Origin: DASRSS01 sp035656335 | GTDB lineage: Bacteria > Actinomycetota > Actinomycetes > Mycobacteriales > Jatrophihabitantaceae | Assembly (NCBI GenBank): GCA_035656335.1 | Contig: DASRSS010000055.1 | Coordinates: forward strand, 1 to 21,246 | Direction of reading: 5' to 3' | DNA length: 21,246 bases | Shown here: positions 15,085-21,246 of the stretch, piece after piece | How the letters are laid out: each line of letters starts with the position of its first letter | How positions within the stretch are numbered: the first letter of the stretch is position 1 | Made by a program: the position numbers and the translations under genes | Notes under the pieces: model-generated | Told to the model about the DNA's origin: nothing | The model's input: only the letters and a program-made list of their open reading frames with translations | The model's database searches: none

Positions 15085-16699
15085 GGGAACCGACCTCGAC
15101 ACGCTGCTCGCCGAGCTGGACGAGCAGTACGACGGGCAGGTCCACGTCGTCGAGGTGAGCCACACCCGCGAGGGTGGCGTGCTGGGCTTCTTCGCCCGTC
15201 CGAAGGTAGCCGTCCACTTCACCGTAAGTGCGCCTGGCGACGCCAACCGGCCGGCTTTTCCGACACCGTGCCCGGCCGGGGCGGCGGAAGCGGACACCTT
15301 GTCGGAAGAGGTGGACGAGTCGGCGGACCCGTTGGACGCGCTGATCGCGGCGGCGGAGATGGTCGAGACCGGCAACGCGACCACGCTGACGGGTGCACGC
15401 GCGCGCACCGCTGCGCAGCCCGAGATCGACGGCGTCGGCAACGTGGAGTTCGCCCGGATGCTGCTGGACATCGCCGCGCGCAAGGCCGCCGAGCGCGGAG
15501 TCGAGCTGCCCGCTGCCGCCGAGATCCCCGCCGAGCAGCAGGCCCAGGCCGCGCCGGCGCAGCCGGCCGCGCCCGCCGTCGAGCCGATCCAGTTCGAGAA
15601 GCTGACGCCGACCGTCGAGGGAGCCAAGCCGAAGGCCGTCCGGGTGGCGAAGCCGAAGACCGCGACGAAGAGCAAGGCCAAGACAGGCACGAAGACGAAG
15701 GCCGCTGCCAAGGCCGCGAAGGCCACGGACGCGGCCGACACGGTCGACGTGACCAAGGCGACCGACACCGCCACCATGAGCGTGACGGACGCCGTCACTA
15801 CCGCAGCGCCGGTGATCGCGGACGCGCAGGCTCCCGAGGTCCGCGCGGCGGTCAAGACCGAAGAAAAGACGAAGACCGAAGCGAAGGCCGCGACCAAGAC
15901 CCGGGCGCGCACCGCCAGGGCCGCGACGAAGACCGAGACGGCGGCCGCGGTCCAGGCCAAGATCGCCGCCGTCGGCGAGTCGCTGCGGGCCGAGCTGAGC
16001 ATCGCCGACCTGCACGAGCCGGACGAGCGGCTGGCGCTGCGCCGTCGCCTGTCCGAGCTGGGTGTGCCGTTCGATCGGATCCCGACCGACGCGCCGCACC
16101 GCTACGCCGCCGTCGAGCAGCTCGTGCACGCGCTGCCGGGCGTCGCGCCGCTGCCGGAGTCGGACGGCCAGCTCGTGATCGTCGCCGGTCCGTCCGCGCA
16201 GGTCGCCGCGACCGCCGAGCTGCTGATCAAGCGCATGTCTCTCCTGCCGTGGCAGGTCTGGGCGTACCGCTGCCCGGGCATCGCCGCGCTGCCGGACCGC
16301 GAGATCCGCGACGCGGCGCACGCCGCCACGGTCGCCGCGCACGCTCGACAGGGCGCGGGCGAGCAGAAGTCGCAGAGCACGCTCGTCGTAATCGGTCTGG
16401 ACGAGTTCGAGACCGAGCAGCTGCACGGCGGCACCACGGCCGCGTCGATCATCCGCGCGCTCGGCCCGGACGCGTTCTGGCTGCACGTGGACGCGACGCG
16501 CAAGGCCTCGGACACGGCGGCGCTGGTGCGCGAGTTGGGAGCGCCGACCGCGCTGGTGGTCACCGGCGCGTCCCGTACCGCCAGCCCGGCCAGCGTGTGG
16601 GACCTGAACGTCCCGGTCGCGCTGCTCGACGGCCGTCCCGCCACCGCGTCGGCATGGGCGGTGCTGCTGCTCGACAAGCTCGCGGAGGCGGCGGCCTGA
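15059..16699 (+). CDS. FlhF-like protein with degenerate SRP-GTPase domain (pseudo-GTPase)
   Basis: The gene occupies the flhF position after flhA, overlapping it by 26 nt. Residues 1-56 resemble the FlhF N-terminal region, ending in GGVLGFFARPKVAVHFTV. Residues about 181-297 are a Lys/Ala/Thr-rich low-complexity linker. The C-terminal 250 residues follow the SRP-GTPase NG layout: a helical N part, then strand-loop GPSAQVAA at 377-384, LVVIGLDEF at about 441-449, VDATRKASD and PTALVVTGASRTAS. Compared with FlhF, the P-loop GPTGVGKT reads GPSAQVAA, so Lys and Thr are both Ala (383, 384); the DTAGR Asp is Gly446; and TKxD reads TGAS (502-505). GTP binding is therefore not expected. FlhF normally sets flagellar position and number with FlhG. 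The product could be a scaffold; an unrelated origin is possible but less likely. Confidence 0.72.
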   Translation: MTSATLFREGTDLDTLLAELDEQYDGQVHVVEVSHTREGGVLGFFARPKVAVHFTVSAPGDANRPAFPTPCPAGAAEADTLSEEVDESADPLDALIAAAEMVETGNATTLTGARARTAAQPEIDGVGNVEFARMLLDIAARKAAERGVELPAAAEIPAEQQAQAAPAQPAAPAVEPIQFEKLTPTVEGAKPKAVRVAKPKTATKSKAKTGTKTKAAAKAAKATDAADTVDVTKATDTATMSVTDAVTTAAPVIADAQAPEVRAAVKTEEKTKTEAKAATKTRARTARAATKTETAAAVQAKIAAVGESLRAELSIADLHEPDERLALRRRLSELGVPFDRIPTDAPHRYAAVEQLVHALPGVAPLPESDGQLVIVAGPSAQVAATAELLIKRMSLLPWQVWAYRCPGIAALPDREIRDAAHAATVAAHARQGAGEQKSQSTLVVIGLDEFETEQLHGGTTAASIIRALGPDAFWLHVDATRKASDTAALVRELGAPTALVVTGASRTASPASVWDLNVPVALLDGRPATASAWAVLLLDKLAEAAA

Positions 16700-16926
16700 T
16701 GCTCCGCGGATCAGTACTCGTCTGCGCGTTGCTGTTCTCCGCGCCGACGCTGTGGCAGGCGCTGGTCGATCAGTCGATCAGCGTCGACACCGCGCTGGTG
16801 CGGTTCCTGATCGCCATTCCGGTGGCTGCGGTGCTGCTCGGTCTGGTGCGGATGGCGATGCGCAAGCAGCCCGTCCCGCGCGAGCCCCGGACACCGAGCC
16901 GGCAGGCGCCGGCGGACGGCCAGTAG
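16699..16926 (+). CDS. Small two-helix membrane protein, unknown function
   Basis: The ATG overlaps the stop of the FlhF-like gene (TGATG), so it is translationally coupled to it. The 75 residues include two hydrophobic helices (about 5-22 and 33-51) and a basic Pro/Arg-rich tail (RKQPVPREPRTPSRQ). I do not recognise the family. Its coupling to the FlhF-like gene suggests a membrane partner for it or for the export gate, but this is inference. Confidence 0.7.
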   Translation: MLRGSVLVCALLFSAPTLWQALVDQSISVDTALVRFLIAIPVAAVLLGLVRMAMRKQPVPREPRTPSRQAPADGQ

Positions 16927-16979
16927 CAGCCGAGGTCACGACCTGATGATCGGCTGGTCGAGCCGGGCGTTTCCAGCCG
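16927..16979 (+). terminator. Overlapping inverted repeats after the small membrane protein gene
   Basis: CAGCCGA (16927-16933) pairs with TCGGCTG (16950-16956). The second arm overlaps CGGCTGG (16951-16957), which pairs with CCAGCCG (16973-16979). The two 7-bp hairpins are mutually exclusive. They lie immediately after the stop and before dedA, so may end the flhA transcript. Confidence 0.4.
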
Positions 16980-16987
16980 GCCGTCCG

Positions 16988-16993
16988 TAGACT
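16988..16993 (+). promoter_or_regulatory. Leaderless -10 box of the DedA gene
   Basis: TAGACT lies 8 nt before GTG at 17002, a spacing typical of leaderless actinobacterial genes; no ribosome binding site precedes the GTG. Confidence 0.6.
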
Positions 16994-17001
16994 TCCGAGC
17001 C

Positions 17002-17655
17002 GTGCACCTGCTCGCGGGCCACCTGGCCGCCAACCCCATCAGCCCACACACGCTGCTGTCCGGGTCGGCCGCGTTGCTCGTGCTCGCGGTGGTGCTGTTC
17101 GCCGAGTGCGGCCTGCTGGTCGGGTTCTTCCTGCCCGGCGACACGCTGCTGTTCGCGGCCGGCATCTTTCTCTCGGTAGGGACGATCACGACGCCACTGG
17201 CCGCGTTCCTGGTCGTCGCGCCGATCGCCGCGATCCTGGGCAACGTGTGCGGCTACTGGATCGGCTACCGCGTCGGGCCGCGCGTGTTCGACCGCCCGCA
17301 GTCGCGGCTGTTCCGCCCCGAGTACGTCGACAGATCGCACGCATTCTTCGAGCGGTTCGGCTCGTGGACGATCATCGCCGGACGGTTCGTGCCGGTAGTA
17401 CGCACCGTAGCGACGGTCATGGCAGGCGTCGGCCGGATGCGATTCGCGCTGTACGCGCTGTACTCGGTGGTCGGCGCGATCCTGTGGGCCGACGGCGTGC
17501 TGCTGCTCGGCAACGCCCTCGGCCGGGTCAAGTTCGTGCGCGATCACGCCGACTGGCTGGACCCGATCGTGATCGCGGTCGTGGTGATCGGGCTCGTCCC
17601 CGCCGCCGCGCAGTACCTGCGCTCGCGCCGGCGGCAACCGGACCGGGGCGTCTAG
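17002..17655 (+). CDS. DedA family membrane protein
   Basis: The 217-aa product is a DedA/VTT-domain protein, a family of likely lipid scramblases or flippases involved in envelope homeostasis. Seen here are the motif ECGLLVGFFLPGDTLLFAAG (about residues 34-53), the re-entrant glycine-rich segment GNVCGYWIGYRVG, the invariant GRFVPVVRT (about 129-137) and a final membrane helix before a basic tail. The start is GTG at 17002, placed by the TAGACT box 8 nt upstream. It ends directly against the convergent small gene (no gap). It is probably not part of the flagellar system. Confidence 0.92.
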   Translation: MHLLAGHLAANPISPHTLLSGSAALLVLAVVLFAECGLLVGFFLPGDTLLFAAGIFLSVGTITTPLAAFLVVAPIAAILGNVCGYWIGYRVGPRVFDRPQSRLFRPEYVDRSHAFFERFGSWTIIAGRFVPVVRTVATVMAGVGRMRFALYALYSVVGAILWADGVLLLGNALGRVKFVRDHADWLDPIVIAVVVIGLVPAAAQYLRSRRRQPDRGV

Positions 17656-17946
17656 CTACTTGCTGTTGTGATGCGCCTTGCACTGCTGGACGACGTCCGC
17701 GGGCGCATTCACGTTGAAGCCGAAGAACGACATGTTCAGCTGGCACTTGTTCACGTGGTCCTCGATGGACGAGCGCTGTTGCCAGATGTACGCACCGAGC
17801 GCGACCACGATCACCAAGATGATGATCCGTCCGACGATCGCGCTGATGATCATGCCGAGGAGCAGGCCGATCACCACCACGGCGACGATCGCGCCGATAC
17901 CGATCTTGCCGATCTGGTCCGAGTTCAGGGCCGACAGCGAGTGCAT
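17656..17946 (-). CDS. Small membrane protein with two conserved-looking cysteines, unknown function
   Basis: The 96-aa product has two hydrophobic helices (about 14-35 and 39-55) and a C-terminal soluble segment of about 40 residues with Cys68 and Cys89, which could form a disulfide outside the membrane. I do not recognise the family. The stop abuts the convergent dedA stop. On the minus strand TACGGT (17955-17960) stands 8 nt before the ATG, so the gene appears leaderless; it is divergent from ribonuclease J with 68 nt between starts. Confidence 0.75.
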   Translation of the reverse strand: MHSLSALNSDQIGKIGIGAIVAVVVIGLLLGMIISAIVGRIIILVIVVALGAYIWQQRSSIEDHVNKCQLNMSFFGFNVNAPADVVQQCKAHHNSK

Positions 17947-17954
17947 GGCCTAAG

Positions 17955-17960
17955 ACCGTA
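17955..17960 (-). promoter_or_regulatory. Leaderless -10 box of the 96-aa membrane protein gene
   Basis: TACGGT on the minus strand is 8 nt before the ATG at 17946. Confidence 0.5.
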
Positions 17961-18001
17961 GCGCGTCCGGGCCGGTCGTCCGGGCGGCGCGCGCGGACCG
18001 A

Positions 18002-18007
18002 TAGCCT
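18002..18007 (+). promoter_or_regulatory. Leaderless -10 box of ribonuclease J
   Basis: TAGCCT is 7 nt before GTG at 18015, with no ribosome binding site in between. Confidence 0.6.
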
Positions 18008-18014
18008 GGCAAAT

Positions 18015-19721
18015 GTGACGTCCAAGGGCATGACCGGGCTCGGCCCGCCGCCAGAGCTGCCGGTCGGCGGGCTCCGCGTGGTCGCCGTCGGCGGCATCAA
18101 GGAGATCGGTCGCAACATGACCGTCTTCGAGTACCGGGCGGACGCGTCCCGCAGCCGGCTGCTCGTCGTCGACTGCGGCATGCTGCTCGGCAAGACCAAC
18201 TCGCCCGGCGTCGACATCACGCTGCCGGACTGGTCGTACTTCGCCGGCCGCCTGGACGACATCGACGCGGTCGTGCTCACCCACGGTCACGAGGACCACA
18301 TCGGCGCGCTGCCCTACCTGCTGCGCGAGCGCGGCGACATCCCGGTGATCGGCTCGCGGCTCACGCTCGCGCTGGTGGAGTCCAAGCTCAGCCAGCACCG
18401 CATCAAGCCGGAGCTGCGCCGCGTCGTCGAGGGCGAGCGCACCGCCGCGGGCGACTGGGACCTGGAGTTCTTCGCCGTCAACCACTCCATCCCGGACGCG
18501 CTGGCGGTCGCGATCCGCGCGGGCCAGCACACCGTGCTGCACACCGGCGACTTCAAGATGGACCAGACGCCGCTCGACGGGCGTCTGACCGACCTGCCCG
18601 GCTTCTCGCGGCTCGGTGACGAGGGCGTCGACCTGCTGCTGGCCGACTCCACCAACGCCGAGGTCGGCGGGTTCATCCCGTCCGAGCGCGACGTCGGCAA
18701 GGTCGTCACGGACGTGATCCACAAGGCGCCCGGACGGATCATCGTCGCCTGCTTCGCCTCGCACGTGCACCGCGTGCAGCAGGTGCTGGACGCCGCCGTC
18801 GAGACGCAGCGCCAGGTCGCGCTGGTCGGACGCTCGATGGTGCGCAACATGCAGATCGCCCGCGAACTGGGGCTGTTGCGCGTCCCGGACGGTGTGCTGA
18901 TCGATCTCAAGGACGCCGAGGAGCTGCCGTCCAAGCGCGTGCTGCTCATCTCGACCGGGTCGCAGGGCGAGCCGCTCTCGGCGCTGTCGCGGATGGCCAA
19001 CCGCGAGCACCAGACGGTCCGCATCTCCTCCGACGACACCATCCTGCTGGCGTCCTCGCTGATCCCCGGCAACGAGACGTCGGTCGGCCAGGTGATCAAC
19101 GGCCTGTCCCGCCTCGGCGCGACGGTGATCCACAAGTCGACCGCGCTGGTGCACGTGTCCGGTCACGCTCCGGCCGGCGAGCTGCGCTACCTGCTCGCGG
19201 CCGTCCGCCCGACGAATCTGATGCCCGTGCACGGCGAATGGCGGCACCTGCGCGCGCACGCGGCGATCGGGCGGTCGATGGGTCTGCCGGACGCGCGGAT
19301 CATGCTGGCCGAGGACGGCACCGTCGTCGATCTCGTGGACGGCCTCGCGACGATCAGCGGCCGCATCCCGGTCGGCTACGTCTACGTGGACGGTCTCGAG
19401 GTGGGTGACATCGGCGACGCCGTGCTCAAGGACCGCCGCATCCTTGGCGAGGAGGGCTTCCTGTCCATCCTGGTCGCGGTCGATCTCGACGCCGGGAAGG
19501 TCGTGTTCGGCCCGGAGATCACCGCGCGCGGCTTCAGCGACGACCCCGAGGCGCTCGACCCGATCCACGCCGAGTTGATCGACGTGCTCGAGCGCGCGCT
19601 GGCCGAGGGGGCGACCGACTCCGGCTCGCTGTCGAACCTCGTCCGCCGCACTGTCGGGCGCTGGGTCGACCGCACGTACCGGCGCCGACCCATGCTGATG
19701 CCGATGGTCGTCGAGGTCTGA
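18015..19721 (+). CDS. rnj: Ribonuclease J
   Basis: Ribonuclease J is a metallo-beta-lactamase/beta-CASP enzyme with 5' exonuclease and endonuclease activity in mRNA decay and rRNA processing. The 568-aa product has GGIKEIGRN (26-34), the zinc motif His90-Gly-His92-Glu-Asp94-His95, NHSIPD with His157, HTGDFK with Asp179, the beta-CASP region, SGHA with His384, PVHGEWRHL with His406, and a C-terminal domain ending about residue 568. All expected metal ligands are present and the length matches the family. GTG at 18015 is preferred because of the TAGCCT box 7 nt upstream. Confidence 0.95.
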   Translation: MTSKGMTGLGPPPELPVGGLRVVAVGGIKEIGRNMTVFEYRADASRSRLLVVDCGMLLGKTNSPGVDITLPDWSYFAGRLDDIDAVVLTHGHEDHIGALPYLLRERGDIPVIGSRLTLALVESKLSQHRIKPELRRVVEGERTAAGDWDLEFFAVNHSIPDALAVAIRAGQHTVLHTGDFKMDQTPLDGRLTDLPGFSRLGDEGVDLLLADSTNAEVGGFIPSERDVGKVVTDVIHKAPGRIIVACFASHVHRVQQVLDAAVETQRQVALVGRSMVRNMQIARELGLLRVPDGVLIDLKDAEELPSKRVLLISTGSQGEPLSALSRMANREHQTVRISSDDTILLASSLIPGNETSVGQVINGLSRLGATVIHKSTALVHVSGHAPAGELRYLLAAVRPTNLMPVHGEWRHLRAHAAIGRSMGLPDARIMLAEDGTVVDLVDGLATISGRIPVGYVYVDGLEVGDIGDAVLKDRRILGEEGFLSILVAVDLDAGKVVFGPEITARGFSDDPEALDPIHAELIDVLERALAEGATDSGSLSNLVRRTVGRWVDRTYRRRPMLMPMVVEV

Positions 19722-19779
19722 AACGCCGGTAATGGCGGGGCCGACGTGCCGGATCGGCGCGTCCACGGCCGAGGTGTCG

Positions 19780-19807
19780 CTCAGGTCACAAGTCAGCCGG
19801 TCGATGG
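19780..19807 (+). promoter_or_regulatory. FliA-type promoter of the chemoreceptor gene
   Basis: CTCAGGT (19780-19786), 13 nt, then GTCGATGG (19800-19807), with one change in GCCGAT but the same 16-nt gap as the other three sites. The -35 heptamer is identical to that before fliM. The predicted start near 19815 leaves a leader of about 28 nt containing GGAG (19832-19835). Confidence 0.6.
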
Positions 19808-19842
19808 TGCACTGACTGCCCAGAACAGACCGGAGCATCTTC

Positions 19843-21246
19843 ATGTCCGCACCCGAAGCGCGTCGCCGCAGCCTGTCACTGCGTGACGCCCGAATCCGCA
19901 CCAAGCTCACCGCAATCACCGGCATCGGTGTCGTCGTGATCGTCGTCGTCGCCGTGCTCGGCACCGTCGGGCTCGGCTCGGTGAACGGCAAGGCGCAGGA
20001 GCTGTCCCACGTCGCCGCCGCGCTGCAGCAGTTCAACGAGCTGCGCGACATGGAGGGCGACATGCGCGTCAACGTGTATGCCGCCGCGACCGCGACGAAC
20101 GCCAAGGCGCTGGACGACGCGCTGGGCGAGATCGCGGACAGCGACAAGGAGGTCGACAGCGCCGTCTCCGGGCTGGGCGCGGACCTGGCCGCGATGAACG
20201 ACCCGCGGGCGCAGTCGGACCTGAGGGACTTCAGCGGCAAGCTGCAGCAGTGGCGCGCGATCCGCGACCAGCAGGTACTGCCCGCGGCCAAGACCGCCAA
20301 CACCGTGGCCGCGCTCGCCGCGATCTCCGGGCCGCTCGCCGACGCCGACGACGCGTACGCGGCACCGCTCGACAAGCTGGCCCACAACGTTCAATCGCGG
20401 GTCGCCCCCGCGGCGCACAGCGCTTCGCAGACCTACTCCACCAGCCGCACGACCGCGATTCTCGCGCTGGTCCTCGGCACGATCGCTCTGGTCGCGCTGG
20501 CATTCGTGATCGGCCGGCTGATCGTCCGTCCGCTGCAGCGAGTGTCGAGCGTGCTCGGGCAGCTCGCCAACGGTGACCTGACCGGCACCGCGGACGTCCA
20601 GTCCCGCGACGAGGTCGGGACGATGGCACACGCGCTGGACGTCGCGATCGGCACGCTGCGCGCGACGGTTTCCGCCCTGGCCGGTAGCGCGAACGCGCTG
20701 GCCAGCTCGGCCGAGGAGCTCTCGACCACCAACGACCAGATCGCGGCCGGAGCCATCCAGGTCTCCAGCCAGGCCGAGGTCGTCTCGTCCGCGGCCGGGC
20801 AGATCAACGCGAACGTGACCTCGGCGGCCGGCGGTGCCGAGCAGATGGGCAGCTCGATCCAGGAGATCGCGCGCAACGCCGGCGAGGCCGCGAGCGTGAC
20901 GACCGACGCGGTCCGCTCGGCCGAAGCGGCGAACGCGACCATGACCCGGTTGCACGAGTCGAGCGCGGAGATCAGCGCCGTGGTCAAGACGATCACGTCG
21001 ATCGCCGAGCAGACGAACCTGCTGGCCCTGAACGCGACCATCGAGGCGGCCCGCGCTGGAGAGGCCGGCAAGGGTTTCGCGGTCGTCGCGAACGAGGTCA
21101 AGGAGCTGGCGCAGGAGACCGCGCAGGCGACCGAGGACATCGGCCGCCGGGTCGAGGCGATCCAGGTCGACACCGCGAACGCGGTCGCCGCGATCTCGGA
21201 GATCAACTCGATCATCGAGCGGATCAGCGCGTACGCCACGACGATC
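19843..21246 (+). CDS. Methyl-accepting chemotaxis protein (3' end outside window)
   Basis: The first 468 residues of a chemoreceptor are visible. It has a cytoplasmic N-terminus, a membrane helix at about 22-47, an all-helical extracellular sensor (about 48-200) resembling four-helix-bundle ligand domains, a second membrane helix at about 203-228, a HAMP domain at about 226-275 (RPLQRVSSVLGQLANGDL, SRDEVGTMA) and the signalling helices. The kinase-control hairpin EQTNLLALNATIEAARAGE starts at 389. The C-terminal 50-70 residues are beyond the window. GGAG at 19832-19835 is 7 nt before the ATG. A FliA-type promoter motif suggests it is expressed with late flagellar genes. The ligand is unknown. 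Confidence 0.93.
   Translation, partial: MSAPEARRRSLSLRDARIRTKLTAITGIGVVVIVVVAVLGTVGLGSVNGKAQELSHVAAALQQFNELRDMEGDMRVNVYAAATATNAKALDDALGEIADSDKEVDSAVSGLGADLAAMNDPRAQSDLRDFSGKLQQWRAIRDQQVLPAAKTANTVAALAAISGPLADADDAYAAPLDKLAHNVQSRVAPAAHSASQTYSTSRTTAILALVLGTIALVALAFVIGRLIVRPLQRVSSVLGQLANGDLTGTADVQSRDEVGTMAHALDVAIGTLRATVSALAGSANALASSAEELSTTNDQIAAGAIQVSSQAEVVSSAAGQINANVTSAAGGAEQMGSSIQEIARNAGEAASVTTDAVRSAEAANATMTRLHESSAEISAVVKTITSIAEQTNLLALNATIEAARAGEAGKGFAVVANEVKELAQETAQATEDIGRRVEAIQVDTANAVAAISEINSIIERISAYATTI

Noticed and set aside
12940..16002. A very long open frame on the minus strand (about 1020 codons)
   Set aside because: It runs antisense to flhA and the FlhF-like gene, has Arg/His/Gln/Asp-rich composition without domains, and is a by-product of high GC in the third codon position.
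17996..18004. ACCGATAG before ribonuclease J as a fifth FliA-type promoter
   Set aside because: There is no CTCA 16 nt upstream, and the bases are better explained as the TAGCCT leaderless box.
1..21246. tRNA, rRNA or CRISPR arrays
   Set aside because: No cloverleaf-like segments, rRNA motifs or regularly spaced repeats with unique spacers were seen.

Overview
The window is GC-rich DNA with actinobacterial gene starts: frequent GTG starts, 4-bp start/stop overlaps, and leaderless genes with a TAnnnT box about 8 nt before the start codon. It carries a large piece of a flagellar gene cluster from a motile actinomycete. The genus cannot be fixed from the sequence alone. The flagellar order on the + strand is fliK (3' part), flgD, flgE, flbD, motA, motB, fliL, fliM, fliN/fliY, fliO, fliP, fliQ, fliR, flhB, then after an interruption flhA, an flhF-like gene and a small membrane-protein gene. 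Together these encode hook assembly, the stator, the rotor switch and the complete membrane part of the type III export gate (FliPQR, FlhB, FlhA). The basal-body and ATPase genes (fliE to fliJ) are not here and presumably lie upstream.

Between flhB and flhA sits a minus-strand insertion of two genes: a DUF559/AbiEi-like nuclease-fold protein and a family 2 glycosyltransferase. Three near-identical 52-bp palindromes (10299-10350, 10367-10418, 11620-11671) lie at the 3' ends of flhB, the DUF559 gene and the glycosyltransferase gene, so they could act as terminators and could mark the edges of a past insertion.

Downstream of the flagellar genes are a DedA-family membrane protein, a small two-helix membrane protein on the minus strand, ribonuclease J and a chemoreceptor that runs off the window end.

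The strongest new structure is regulatory. Four intergenic sites share CTCA, exactly 16 nt, then G(C/T)CGAT, which resembles a FliA/WhiG-family sigma-factor promoter. They precede flbD, fliM, flhA and the chemoreceptor gene. With inverted repeats after flgE, fliL and flhB, they divide the locus into proposed units: (fliK-flgD-flgE), (flbD-motA-motB-fliL), (fliM to flhB), (flhA-flhF-like-small membrane protein) and the chemoreceptor. The fliM site would place the transcript start at or next to the GTG codon.

Two protein-level oddities stand out. The gene in the flhF position encodes a protein with an FlhF-like N-terminus, a long Lys/Ala/Thr-rich linker and an SRP-GTPase-like C-terminal region whose G1, G3 and G4 motifs are all lost (a pseudo-GTPase). 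FliM lacks the N-terminal CheY-binding peptide.
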